This document shows positions 17,933 through 26,643 of a stretch of 64,000 nt of DNA, piece by piece (positions within the stretch are counted from its first letter, which is position 1; the number at the start of each line of letters is the position of its first letter). The stretch covers positions 62,001 to 126,000 of the forward strand of contig JACJYO010000001.1 in the NCBI GenBank assembly GCA_020636075.1. Direction: 5' to 3'. Under the pieces are notes generated by a model, which did not search any database, was not told where the DNA came from, and worked only from the letters and a program-made list of their open reading frames with translations. The DNA is from Lewinellaceae bacterium. Its GTDB lineage: Bacteria; Bacteroidota; Bacteroidia; Chitinophagales; Saprospiraceae. The translations under genes and the position numbers were made by a program.

Positions 17933-18842
17933 AATTTATATTGCCGGACACCGTGGTATGGTAGGGTCGGCAATCCTGCGCAGATTGCAGGCGGCCGGGT
18001 TTGAAAATTTTGCCTTGCGCAGTTCTGCAGAACTAGACCTGCGCAATCAGGTGACTGTACAGCAATTTTTCAAAGCGGAGCAACCAGCCTACGTTTTTCT
18101 GGCAGCCGCCAAAGTTGGCGGCATCCTGGCGAACAACCGGTACCGGGCAGAATTTCTGTACGATAATTTGATGATTGAAGCCAACGTCATTCACGCTGCC
18201 TGGCAACATGGCGTGAAAAAACTATTGTTCCTAGGGTCATCGTGTATTTATCCCAAACTGGCGCCTCAGCCGCTCAAGGAGGAATATTTGTTAACCGGGT
18301 TGCTAGAGCCCACCAATGAACCCTATGCCATTGCCAAAATTGCCGGCATTAAACTTTGCGACGCATACCGGGACCAATACGGCTGTAATTTCATTTCCGT
18401 TATGCCCACGAATCTCTACGGCCCCAACGACAATTATCATCCGGAAAACAGCCACGTCTTGCCTGCCCTCCTGCGCAAATTTCACGAAGCCAAACGCGAC
18501 GGTGCGCCAAGCGTGACGCTATGGGGAACGGGTACGCCCCGCCGCGAGTTTTTGCATGTGGATGATTTGGCTGACGCCTGCTACTTCTTGATGGAACATT
18601 ACGATGAACCTGGGTTTGTCAATATCGGTACCGGTGAAGATTTGCCTATTTTGGAACTGGCGCAGTTGGTTAAAAAAATTGTGGGCTATACCGGCACCAT
18701 TGAGCACGACCTTAGCAAACCCGATGGTACCCCGCGCAAATTGATGGACGTGAGCAAACTCCATGCGAAAGGCTGGAAGGCTAAAATAGGTCTCGAAACC
18801 GGCATAAAGCAAGTTTATCAAGACATACAAACACAACTATAG
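17916..18842 (+). CDS. fcl: GDP-L-fucose synthase
   Basis: Bifunctional 3,5-epimerase/4-reductase that finishes GDP-L-fucose synthesis from the Gmd product. A 308-residue protein when read from the ATG at 17916 (17913 is equally possible); the frame is open further upstream but MRKNDKIYIAGHRGMVGSAI is the family N-terminus. Markers are the GHRGMVGSA NADPH site, FLGSSCIYPKLAPQPLKEEY with catalytic Ser/Cys, EPYAIAKIAGIKL with YxxxK, and GTPRREFLHVDDLADAC. Overlaps the GT-C gene by about 17 bases. Confidence 0.97.
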   Translation: MRKNDKIYIAGHRGMVGSAILRRLQAAGFENFALRSSAELDLRNQVTVQQFFKAEQPAYVFLAAAKVGGILANNRYRAEFLYDNLMIEANVIHAAWQHGVKKLLFLGSSCIYPKLAPQPLKEEYLLTGLLEPTNEPYAIAKIAGIKLCDAYRDQYGCNFISVMPTNLYGPNDNYHPENSHVLPALLRKFHEAKRDGAPSVTLWGTGTPRREFLHVDDLADACYFLMEHYDEPGFVNIGTGEDLPILELAQLVKKIVGYTGTIEHDLSKPDGTPRKLMDVSKLHAKGWKAKIGLETGIKQVYQDIQTQL

Positions 18843-18845
18843 ATC

Positions 18846-19931
18846 ATGGCACAAACCAAACAGACCTACGTAGCGATAATGGCCGGTGGCGTCGGGAGCC
18901 GTTTCTGGCCCGGAAGCCGCGAAGCACGGCCTAAACAATTTATGGATATGCTCGGCGTCGGCAAAAGCCTGCTCCGGCTCACCTTTGAGCGTTTTTTACC
19001 AATATGTCCGGCTTCCAATATTTACATCGTAACAAATGCCGCGTACCGCGATCTGGTAAAAAAAGAACTTCCGGAATTAATCGATAATCAAATTATTGGG
19101 GAGCCAAGCCGGAACAACACAGCGCCATGCATAGCCTACACAGCCTTCAAACTGGCTGGACTCGATCCCGATGCGAATATGATTGTGGCGCCATCCGATC
19201 ATATTGTGCTGCAGGAGGAAACTTTCCGGCAGAAAATAAGTCAGGCACTCGAATTTGCTTCAGCCAACGACTCCCTGGTTACCCTCGGGATAAAACCATC
19301 CCGGGTGGATACTGGGTACGGTTATATTCAATTTGAACAGGCCGCAGAAAATGGTGTCTTCAAGGTTGCCCGTTTTACTGAAAAACCGGACCGCCAAACC
19401 GCCGCGCAATTTGTCCAATCAGGTGAATACCTTTGGAATGCCGGAATTTTTGTCTGGAGTCTTAAGTCGGTGCTCGATGCCTTTCAAAACCTGTCACCGA
19501 AAATTTATCAAATTCTCGCACAAGGGCGTAGTCAATACAACACACCCGAAGAGCAGGGGTTTATGGAAAAATATTACCCGACCACTCCGGAGATTTCCGT
19601 GGACTTTGCCATCATGGAAAAAGCGAAAAATGTGTACACCATTCCTTCTGAATTTGGTTGGTCCGACCTGGGCACCTGGGCAAGCCTGCATGCTGAATGT
19701 CCGAAAGACAGCCACGGTAATGTATTGCAGGGAAATGCCATACTTGTGATGGAAACAAGTGATTGTTTGGTCCGGGCGCCGAAGGATAAACTGGTCGTTG
19801 TGAAAGACCTGAATGACTATATAATTGTAGATGAGCCAGATGTATTATTGATCTATCCAAAATCAAAAGAACAGGAAATCAAACAGGTTAGAACGGCTGT
19901 CAATACCCGCTTTGGGGAAATTTATCTTTGA
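18846..19931 (+). CDS. manC: Mannose-1-phosphate guanylyltransferase
   Basis: Makes GDP-D-mannose from mannose-1-phosphate and GTP, supplying Gmd. The 361-residue protein begins with the nucleotidyltransferase signature MAGGVGSRFWPGSREARPKQ, then GEPSRNNTAPCIAY, APSDHIV, DTGYGYIQFE and FTEKPDRQTA. It is the short monofunctional form without the C-terminal mannose-6-phosphate isomerase domain. Together with gmd and fcl it completes GDP-L-fucose supply except for phosphomannomutase and ManA, which are not in this window. Last gene of the tightly packed run; 126 bases without a gene follow. Confidence 0.96.
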   Translation: MAQTKQTYVAIMAGGVGSRFWPGSREARPKQFMDMLGVGKSLLRLTFERFLPICPASNIYIVTNAAYRDLVKKELPELIDNQIIGEPSRNNTAPCIAYTAFKLAGLDPDANMIVAPSDHIVLQEETFRQKISQALEFASANDSLVTLGIKPSRVDTGYGYIQFEQAAENGVFKVARFTEKPDRQTAAQFVQSGEYLWNAGIFVWSLKSVLDAFQNLSPKIYQILAQGRSQYNTPEEQGFMEKYYPTTPEISVDFAIMEKAKNVYTIPSEFGWSDLGTWASLHAECPKDSHGNVLQGNAILVMETSDCLVRAPKDKLVVVKDLNDYIIVDEPDVLLIYPKSKEQEIKQVRTAVNTRFGEIYL

Positions 19932-20057
19932 GATGAGAAAATTTTTTTGACATATGGTTTGAACCATTAAAGAGTTTGCATACATTAGCCCCATCAACAT
20001 TTTTAATCCTTTTTTAATCACCGTTTCTCATTCACCTGAGTTATTCGGTCCCGGTCT

Positions 20058-20375
20058 GTGAACCATTTTAATCATCACTTAAACAGCAGCACCGTGAGAC
20101 AACAGTACCAAGCTATCACTGTCCACCCTGAGATCCAAGATGGAGCACCCGTTTTTAGCGGAACACGCATTCGAATTGAAACATTTTATGACTTTATGCG
20201 AATTGGCGTAAGCGTCAATGAGTTTTTGCATGAGTTTCCTTCTATTACCCGCGATCAAGCCCTGGAGGTCTATAATTTGGTTGAAAAACAATATACCGTA
20301 GACCAGATTAAATCCCTGGTTGATGGTCCAAGTAATTCCTCTTCATCCTCGCGGATGTATTCGACAAGTCGCTAG
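20058..20375 (+). CDS. DUF433 family protein
   Basis: A small soluble protein of 105 residues from the GTG at 20058, or 93 from the GTG at 20094. The core TVHPEIQDGAPVFSGTRIRI, then FYDFMRIGVSVNEFLHEFPS and ITRDQALEVYNLVE, is the DUF433 winged-helix pattern often seen in antitoxin-like proteins. The C-terminus is a serine-rich tail. DUF433 genes commonly pair with a PIN-like DUF5615 toxin, but no such partner is adjacent; the next gene is a glycosyltransferase. A strong hairpin terminator follows the stop by 23 bases. Function in this place is unknown. Confidence 0.7.
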   Translation: MNHFNHHLNSSTVRQQYQAITVHPEIQDGAPVFSGTRIRIETFYDFMRIGVSVNEFLHEFPSITRDQALEVYNLVEKQYTVDQIKSLVDGPSNSSSSSRMYSTSR

Positions 20376-20398
20376 AACAAAACAAACACGCACACCCT

Positions 20399-20441
20399 AC
20401 TGCGCCATTCGTCAGCCTGACGAATGGCGCAGTGCTATTTT
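20399..20441 (+). terminator. Hairpin terminator after the DUF433 gene
   Basis: A perfect 16-base-pair stem (20399-20414 with 20418-20433, arms starting actgcgccattcg) with the three-base loop gcc, followed by gctatttt. It fits a Rho-independent terminator that separates the locus from the following GT4 gene, though the short T-run leaves room for another palindromic element. Confidence 0.7.
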
Positions 20442-20466
20442 AGCCGTACTTTAAACGTAAAATTGT

Positions 20467-21591
20467 TTGCCCGCAAAAAAAATTCTGCTCGTGGCCAATA
20501 CGGCCTGGAACCTGTGGAACTACCGCAGGGCATTGATCGGCAAAATACTTGAAGCCGGATATGACGTTGTGCTGGCGGCTCCGCCGGATCGTTTTCAACA
20601 GCAGCTTCAGGATAGATTTTCTGTCCGGTTTGTTCCGCTAAAACATCTTTCGCGCCGTAGTTTTTCAATTTTAAAAAATGTCCGGTTTATTTGGGAATGT
20701 TGTCGTTTATATCGGCGCGAGCGTCCCGATCTGGTTTTGCTTTTTACCATAAAGCCCAATATTCTTGGAAATATTGCCGCTCGTTTAATTGGTATTTCTA
20801 CGCTTTCCGTCATCGAAGGACTTGGGTATTCCGGAACACATGCAGCCCGGTGGCGCTGGCTTGCAGCACCGTTGTACCGGTTAGCACTGAAGCATCAGGG
20901 TAAAGTAGTCTTTCTGAATCATGCGGACAGGCAGGCATTTTGCGAACATAAACTGGTTAAGCCAGACCAAACTTTGCTGATTCACGGCCCCGGGGTAGAT
21001 ACCGAATATTTCAAGGCTGCCCATCATACCAACTCGGAAAAAGTTGTTTTTCTGTATTGCAGCAGGTTATTGATAGAAAAAGGCATTCGGGAATTTGTAG
21101 AAGCAGCCCGGAAAATGAAGCAACTACACAACAACCTGGAATTTCATGTTTTGGGTGATCCAGACCCTGGCAACCCTGCCACACTCACCGAAACAGAACT
21201 CCAGGCTTGGAAACGACAGCAAATTGTTCAGTTCTTCAGCAGTGTCGATGACGTCCGGCCATATTTGGCCCAGGCCGATGTGCTGGTTTTGCCCAGTTAT
21301 TACCGGGAGGGTGTTCCGCGTACCGTGCTGGAGGCAATGGCTATGGAAAAAATTATTGTGACTACGGAAATGCCCGGTTGCCGGGATACCGTGGAAGAAG
21401 GGGAAAATGGTTTTTTGGTACTACCTAAAAATGTCGATGCCCTGATTGAAGCCATGCAGAAAATATGTACCAGCACTCCGGAAAACCGCCGTCAGATGGG
21501 TGCGTATAGCCGGCAAAAAGTTTTACAGGAATTCAGTGATCAACAAATCCTGCCGCAATATTTGAACGCAATCAAATCTTTAACAACTTGA
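20467..21591 (+). CDS. Glycosyltransferase family 4 (PglA-like)
   Basis: A 374-residue GT-B enzyme. KKILLVANTAWNLWNYRRAL at the start, LLFTIKPNILGNIAARLIG, VIEGLGYSGT, VFLYCSRLLIEKGIREFVEA, HVLGDPDPGNPATLTETE and PSYYREGVPRTVLEAMAMEK are the run of motifs seen in PglA-type N-acetylgalactosaminyl- or related transferases acting on undecaprenyl-linked sugars. The EX7E region is REGVPRTVLEAMA. The start is a TTG 34 bases after the hairpin terminator. Its 3' end overlaps by 20 bases the end of the convergent GT4 gene on the minus strand. Confidence 0.88.
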   Translation: MPAKKILLVANTAWNLWNYRRALIGKILEAGYDVVLAAPPDRFQQQLQDRFSVRFVPLKHLSRRSFSILKNVRFIWECCRLYRRERPDLVLLFTIKPNILGNIAARLIGISTLSVIEGLGYSGTHAARWRWLAAPLYRLALKHQGKVVFLNHADRQAFCEHKLVKPDQTLLIHGPGVDTEYFKAAHHTNSEKVVFLYCSRLLIEKGIREFVEAARKMKQLHNNLEFHVLGDPDPGNPATLTETELQAWKRQQIVQFFSSVDDVRPYLAQADVLVLPSYYREGVPRTVLEAMAMEKIIVTTEMPGCRDTVEEGENGFLVLPKNVDALIEAMQKICTSTPENRRQMGAYSRQKVLQEFSDQQILPQYLNAIKSLTT

Positions 21592-22858
21592 TATATGCGG
21601 CTGAAACGGCTTCAATTTCAAACGGTTTGATCCTGTTTCCCTGCGGGTGATCCTCGGAAGCAAAATCAGCTTCCAAAAAGTGTAGCCAATGCCGGAATTG
21701 CACTTCTGAAACTCTGTTTTGCTGAACCGAAAGAATCAGCAAACGGGAGTCTTCACCCCAAAATTGAACGAATGCGTCATCTTCTACATAGGACAAATGC
21801 AAAACCGGTTTGCCGGAGGCCAGGTACTCTACCGCTTTGCTGGGCAATTGATACGGGGTTGTATTGCCTATATTGAGGAGGATATCCATCTGACGCATAG
21901 CCAGCCGAATTTCTTCCCTGGAGCGCAATCCATGCAATTGCACATATGCCACGCCAACGAATTTTTCGTAAAACTCCGGAAACACTTCTCCGAAAAAATG
22001 GACGAGCAGTTTACCGCACAGATATGGACGGGCCGCAAAGGTTTTTTCAAGCAGGAGCAACAAAGCATCCGGCGTGCGTACCGGTTTGTACAATGCACCA
22101 AAATAACCCAGGTGAATCATCGAATTTTTTGAATCCCTGGGTTCCAAATCTTCAGGCTGCCAAGCCGGGTGGAGTAAGGGTGGCACCACATGTACCTTAT
22201 CCGCAACCGCGCCATAAACCCGGCGATATACAGCCTGGATAGCAGGGTTGGTCACCACAATTGCATCAGCCAATTTGAAAATTTGCGCTTCAAGTCGACG
22301 GCTTAATCGGCCATAAAAAAGGGGGTTGTTCAACGCTTGTGCCGGCTGAGCAAACGGGTCGCCAATGTCAGCCAACCAAGCTAAATCCGGGACCTTGCGT
22401 TTGGCATATTGTCCGATCAAATGACCCGTGAAGGGCAAGGAGACCGAGATAACCGCATCAAATTCATATTGCCGAAGCAATGCCCGAACCTGCTTACGGG
22501 CAGGAAAATACCAGATACAGGCATCGTCCGGGAAATATATTTTTTTCCAAACCACCTTGTACAGCCAGGTAAACAGCCGCAATACCCACCCCGGACGAAC
22601 TACGCGCTGCCCTACCCTGCCACGCCCGCCTTTCAGACCGGCATAATAGTAAACCACTTCTTTCAGGGAATCAAAGCCTGCGCGATGCACCCAGACACCA
22701 CGCACTTGATCACGCTTCAGATAGCCCCGCTGCCGTGCACAAACAACATGGACCTCATGCCCTTGGGCGGCCCAATACTCCGCCAAACTCGTCCAGCGGT
22801 GCGCCCGCGGGTGGATGAACGGATAATACCAGGCAGAAATGATGAGCAAGTTTGCCAT
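21572..22858 (-). CDS. Glycosyltransferase family 4
   Basis: A 428-residue GT-B enzyme read from the ATG at 22858 (a TTG two codons upstream also fits). The N-terminus ANLLIISAWYYPFIHPRAHR is typical of WbuB-like GT4 proteins that begin with a double Pro/His loop. Middle markers are VISVSLPFTGHLIGQYAK and WLADIGDPFAQPA; the donor side has IHLGYFGALYKPVRTPDALL and YQLPSKAVEYLASGKPVLHL. Third gene of a minus-strand operon behind DUF4403 and another GT4 (21-base gap). It converges on the PglA-like gene. Confidence 0.87.
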   Translation of the reverse strand: MANLLIISAWYYPFIHPRAHRWTSLAEYWAAQGHEVHVVCARQRGYLKRDQVRGVWVHRAGFDSLKEVVYYYAGLKGGRGRVGQRVVRPGWVLRLFTWLYKVVWKKIYFPDDACIWYFPARKQVRALLRQYEFDAVISVSLPFTGHLIGQYAKRKVPDLAWLADIGDPFAQPAQALNNPLFYGRLSRRLEAQIFKLADAIVVTNPAIQAVYRRVYGAVADKVHVVPPLLHPAWQPEDLEPRDSKNSMIHLGYFGALYKPVRTPDALLLLLEKTFAARPYLCGKLLVHFFGEVFPEFYEKFVGVAYVQLHGLRSREEIRLAMRQMDILLNIGNTTPYQLPSKAVEYLASGKPVLHLSYVEDDAFVQFWGEDSRLLILSVQQNRVSEVQFRHWLHFLEADFASEDHPQGNRIKPFEIEAVSAAYIKLLKI

Positions 22859-22879
22859 ATGCAATGATTTGTACGTTGG

Positions 22880-24043
22880 TCAGGTAAGCAACTCCAGGTA
22901 AACTGCACGAAGTGCTGCCGCGCTCGATTGCACTGTAAAATTGGCTTCTACTTGCTTGCGGGCGTTTGTCCGAAAACGGATGTATTCCGGGCTTCCCATC
23001 AAATAAAACGTTTGGATAGCCTCCGCTAACCCGGCAGCATCCCGCTCATCAACCAGGAGTCCGGAGCGCCCGTGCCGGACTTCATCTGCCAGGTCAAAAT
23101 GCCGGGTAGTTAGCACAGGCAGGCCGACCGCCTGCGCTTCCAGCAAAACCACCGGCGTAGCTTCATGATCGCCGTCAGCCGTGCGGCAACTGGGGTGAAT
23201 AAACGCATCAAATTGGGCGAGAAAAGTTGCCATTTCTGTGTGAGGCACCGGGTTGAGCCAACGCACATTTTGCTCCAGGTTATGCGCTCGCATGAATTGT
23301 TTGAGCCGGCGTACCAGCGATTTGTCCTGCTCCTCTCCGGCAAGGGTCAGGTGCAAATTTGGACAACTCGACAGAGCCAGTTTTAAGGCCTCCAAGGTAG
23401 TCAGGTGCCCTTTTTTTTCGGTAAAAGTGGCCACTTGTACCAGATTCAATTCACCGGGTAATTTATTTTTTGAACAAAAAGGAAACAAGGCAAGATCCGG
23501 ACTTGGCCGAACAACCCGGAGTTTTTCAGGCGGGCAGCCCAAGGCCTCCAGGGCCTGACAGCCGGTCGGACTGGCAGCAATAACACGACTTGCTCCCGCA
23601 AACAACTGGCGGTACTTCCGACGAAAAACCGGCCGGCGGTTCAATAATTTTTCATAGTCAAAGCCGTAAAACGTGACGACCAGTGGCCGTCCCAGTTTTT
23701 GCGCCAGCGGTAAATACAGGCAACCGGTCGGGCCAAAATGTGCATGTAAAATATCAGGAGGATCGTGCCGAAGCTGTTGTTCCAGCCACCACCGGTAACT
23801 GGGGAAAAAGCGCTGTGAACGCGCGAACAGTCGTTGCCAGGACGGAAACTCCCATTCCGAACCCGGCTCCAACATACCGGGAAATTGCAGCGGGAATTGC
23901 CAAAACCGCAACTGTGAGTGATAAAACTGATTTCGAACGATCCAGGGAGCAGCCACTTCAGCATGCTGCAAATGCAGCAACAACCGCCCAACCCAGCTCA
24001 AGGTGCTGGGTAAATACCAGTCGAACAAATGCAGAACGCGCAT
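22880..24043 (-). CDS. Glycosyltransferase family 4
   Basis: A 387-residue GT-B enzyme. MRVLHLFDWYLPSTLSWVGR opens the acceptor domain; DILHAHFGPTGCLYLPLAQK and LVVTFYGFDYEKLL match colanic-acid-type WcaL/AmsK transferases. The donor domain has LVQVATFTEKKGHLTTLEAL, NVRWLNPVPHTEMATFLAQF, HPSCRTADGDHEATPVVLLE (EX7E-like) and AVGLPVLTTRHFDLADEV. It starts nine bases after the DUF4403 stop, so the two are co-transcribed. Confidence 0.9.
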   Translation of the reverse strand: MRVLHLFDWYLPSTLSWVGRLLLHLQHAEVAAPWIVRNQFYHSQLRFWQFPLQFPGMLEPGSEWEFPSWQRLFARSQRFFPSYRWWLEQQLRHDPPDILHAHFGPTGCLYLPLAQKLGRPLVVTFYGFDYEKLLNRRPVFRRKYRQLFAGASRVIAASPTGCQALEALGCPPEKLRVVRPSPDLALFPFCSKNKLPGELNLVQVATFTEKKGHLTTLEALKLALSSCPNLHLTLAGEEQDKSLVRRLKQFMRAHNLEQNVRWLNPVPHTEMATFLAQFDAFIHPSCRTADGDHEATPVVLLEAQAVGLPVLTTRHFDLADEVRHGRSGLLVDERDAAGLAEAIQTFYLMGSPEYIRFRTNARKQVEANFTVQSSAAALRAVYLELLT

Positions 24044-24052
24044 ACGCTATAT

Positions 24053-25432
24053 TCAGAGGCCACTTACGTCCACCCGCAACTTGCCTTTTGAAAACAGGTC
24101 GACCCGAAGTCCCGAGGCCGTCACGCGTGTTTGTTCCACGGTAAGGCTGTCGACGGTTCCGGACAAGAGCACGCCTGGTTGAATCTCGTAGTGGTTCAGC
24201 GTTTGCTGAATGGAATTTTTAAGTTCTGAAATATTCTCTGTCAAGGGAAAAGTCATGGAAGATGCCATGCGTTTTTTTATGGTTCCGGAAAACAACCAAG
24301 CCGCTGATTTAAGTAAAAAATTCCGGGTTTCGGTATGGAAATCAAGGTCTGCAACTTCGATCTGATTTTTTTCGGGGTTAAATACCGGGCGGCCCATAAA
24401 ATAGATATTACCGTTGAACGAGCCGGAAAGTCTGGCATTGACAACCAACCTGTCGTCATTCCCCCAAAGTTTGATTTCTTCGATCAACACCTTGCGTTTA
24501 CCTGACTCGAAAGTCTGCCCCACCATGGCAGCCCGCACCAACCGTTCAGCCTCTGGAAAGGGCACATCGGTAACGATACGCACCTGGAAACCTTCGGGCG
24601 CCTGGTGGATTGCCCGGAGGTTGGGCACATTGGAATTTTCGCGAAACACCGGTTTTTCACCGAAAGTGACGTCGTTGTAACATTCCACGGCGATGCTGGC
24701 ACGCAAGGAATTCATGTCCGTCACCAGCGGCGTCATGGCAATTGAAATCGGCGTTGTTTTGATCCACATCCGGTAAGAATCATCGAGTAGCACCGGTTCC
24801 TGGAGGGCTGTCCAGGCTTCCTGCACATAGGGCCGAAGATTGAATTGCTGGTTGATCATGCGATCAAGGGTTTGGCTCAGGGTCGATTTGCTGCGGTTGA
24901 GCGCCAGGTTGGCCAGCGACTCGATATTGATGTTGCCAAGTCCGGTTTTCAACACCGGTTTGGTCAGCCATTCGTGGTATTCCACTTCAGTATGCGTTTT
25001 CAATGACCAATCAGGATTAATACCGAAAGTAGTTTTCATGTTGAGTGCCAGATCGCCCTGCACCTCGGCAGCCCCAAGGAAAAGTTTTTGCTTTGCCCAA
25101 ACATTTAGCGGTATCCGGTATTTAAAAACATTGCCGCTCAGGAACATCGTGATTGGCTGAATTTTGGTGAGTTTCAGCATCAGGTCGTCACCTCCGTTGT
25201 CGGTGTAGGAATAATCTTCATAAAGCACGCCTACGAGCTTCGAATTGAGGCCCGTCACCAGGTCATTGACCGAAATGTGGAAGGGAATGGTCAGCGTAGA
25301 TATCAGTGGCGTTTCGTCAACCATATTGTAACGTTCGCCCGGGTGCGGGGCGCTTACATTTTTAGCGGATTTGCAAAATGAAAACAAGGCAGTGGCTGCC
25401 GTAAGGGCGCCATAAAGGAATACGCGTTTCAT
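24053..25432 (-). CDS. DUF4403 family lipoprotein
   Basis: A 459-residue protein with a lipoprotein signal (MKRVFLYGALTAATALFSFC, cysteine at residue 20). The body matches the DUF4403 type: STLTIPFHISVNDLVTGLNS near the N-terminus, KLTKIQPITMFLSGNVFKYR, a tandem pair of beta-rich domains, and TVEQTRVTASGLRVDLFSKG at the end. This family is of unknown function and resembles lipid-binding tubular folds; envelope location is inferred from the signal. It is the first gene of an operon with two GT4 genes, with a good -7 box 22 bases upstream. Confidence 0.82.
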   Translation of the reverse strand: MKRVFLYGALTAATALFSFCKSAKNVSAPHPGERYNMVDETPLISTLTIPFHISVNDLVTGLNSKLVGVLYEDYSYTDNGGDDLMLKLTKIQPITMFLSGNVFKYRIPLNVWAKQKLFLGAAEVQGDLALNMKTTFGINPDWSLKTHTEVEYHEWLTKPVLKTGLGNINIESLANLALNRSKSTLSQTLDRMINQQFNLRPYVQEAWTALQEPVLLDDSYRMWIKTTPISIAMTPLVTDMNSLRASIAVECYNDVTFGEKPVFRENSNVPNLRAIHQAPEGFQVRIVTDVPFPEAERLVRAAMVGQTFESGKRKVLIEEIKLWGNDDRLVVNARLSGSFNGNIYFMGRPVFNPEKNQIEVADLDFHTETRNFLLKSAAWLFSGTIKKRMASSMTFPLTENISELKNSIQQTLNHYEIQPGVLLSGTVDSLTVEQTRVTASGLRVDLFSKGKLRVDVSGL

Positions 25433-25453
25433 GTATAAAGTTGTTCAACAGAG

Positions 25454-25461
25454 CAAAGATA
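25454..25461 (-). promoter_or_regulatory. -7 box TATCTTTG upstream of the DUF4403 gene
   Basis: TATCTTTG on the minus strand exactly fits the Bacteroidota -7 consensus TAnnTTTG and lies 22 bases before the DUF4403 ATG. No clear -33 TTG element is seen at the standard spacing. Confidence 0.55.
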
Positions 25462-25611
25462 TGTGTTCTTGGCGAGGCCTTGTTTTGAGTTTTGACATTG
25501 CCAGAACCGTTCCCGATCCGTATTTTTCTTACAATTTGCCCTTGCGCTGGAACGTACAAATCAATCTATCTTACCGCAACATTCTCAACCTGCGATTTAA
25601 AAACTTCTGTT

Positions 25612-26643
25612 ATGCCGCGATTTCTCCTGCTTTCCTCCGCTGTACTCCTTTTTGCCTTTTGTAAAAATAATGCCACGCCGGACAGCCCTGCGCAACGCCC
25701 GGCCTATGCCATCGCTATCCATGGTGGCGCCGGCACAATCCGAAAAAGTGATATGACACCGGAGCAGGAAACCGGGTATCGTGCCGCGCTCGACACAGCG
25801 CTAACAATCGGTGAAACGATTTTAAAAAACGGCGGTATTGCCTTGGATGCAGTAACGGCAACGATCGCCTATCTCGAAGACAATCCCCTGTTCAACGCCG
25901 GCCGCGGTGCCGTATTCACCCATGAGGGGCGCAATGAACACGATGCCAGCATCATGGATGGCAGCAACCAAATGGCAGGTGCTGTAGGTGGAGTTAGTAT
26001 TGTAAAACACCCGATCCTGCTGGCGCGGGCAATTATGGAAAAATCGCCGCATGTTATGCTCAGCGGCCGCGGCGCCGAACAGTTTGCCATCGAAAATGGC
26101 CTCGACACGGTGGCGCCATCCTGGTTTTTTACACAACGCCGCTGGGATAGTTTGCAAAAAGTATTGGAAAAAGAAAAAGCACAACAACCACAAGGTTTGA
26201 TCAAGCCCACCGGGTTCAAGGATCAAAAATTCGGTACCGTGGGTTGTGTGGTACTCGATAAAAACGGCAACCTCGCCGCAGGCACCTCTACCGGCGGCAT
26301 GACCAACAAACGCTGGAACCGTCTGGGCGATACCCCAGTGATTGGCGCCGGCACTTACGCCTCGAATGACGGCTGTGCGGTATCGTGCACCGGCCATGGA
26401 GAATTTTTTATCCGGTATGCGGTAGCGCATGATGTTTGGGCGCACATGGTATACGGCGGCCTGTCGCTGGAAGATGCGGCCAACCAAATTGTGATGCAAA
26501 AACTGGTGGAAAAAGGCGGTGAAGGCGGCCTGATTGCGGTGGACAAAAACGGGAATATTGCCATGCCGTTCAATTCGGAAGGCATGTACCGCGGCTACGC
26601 CAAACCGGGCGAACGGCAGGTGTTGATTTTTCGCGGATTGTAA
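25612..26643 (+). CDS. Isoaspartyl peptidase / L-asparaginase family lipoprotein (plant-type, Ntn hydrolase)
   Basis: A 343-residue N-terminal-nucleophile hydrolase that cleaves isoaspartyl dipeptides or asparagine. From the ATG at 25612 there is a lipoprotein signal (LLLSSAVLLFAFC, Cys17), so the enzyme is exported, unlike cytoplasmic IaaA. The alpha part has YAIAIHGGAGTIRKSDMTPE and NPLFNAGRGAVFTHEGRNE; autocleavage should occur before Thr209 in KFGTVGCVVLDKNGNLAAGT, followed by STGGMTNK, the substrate-binding loop. The stop TAA lies inside a palindromic repeat unit. Divergent from the DUF4403 gene. Confidence 0.93.
   Translation: MPRFLLLSSAVLLFAFCKNNATPDSPAQRPAYAIAIHGGAGTIRKSDMTPEQETGYRAALDTALTIGETILKNGGIALDAVTATIAYLEDNPLFNAGRGAVFTHEGRNEHDASIMDGSNQMAGAVGGVSIVKHPILLARAIMEKSPHVMLSGRGAEQFAIENGLDTVAPSWFFTQRRWDSLQKVLEKEKAQQPQGLIKPTGFKDQKFGTVGCVVLDKNGNLAAGTSTGGMTNKRWNRLGDTPVIGAGTYASNDGCAVSCTGHGEFFIRYAVAHDVWAHMVYGGLSLEDAANQIVMQKLVEKGGEGGLIAVDKNGNIAMPFNSEGMYRGYAKPGERQVLIFRGL

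Noticed and set aside
25822..26499. Minus-strand open frame of 225 codons opposite the asparaginase-family gene
   Set aside because: The plus strand encodes an intact Ntn hydrolase with its catalytic Thr; the opposite frame looks like a shadow.
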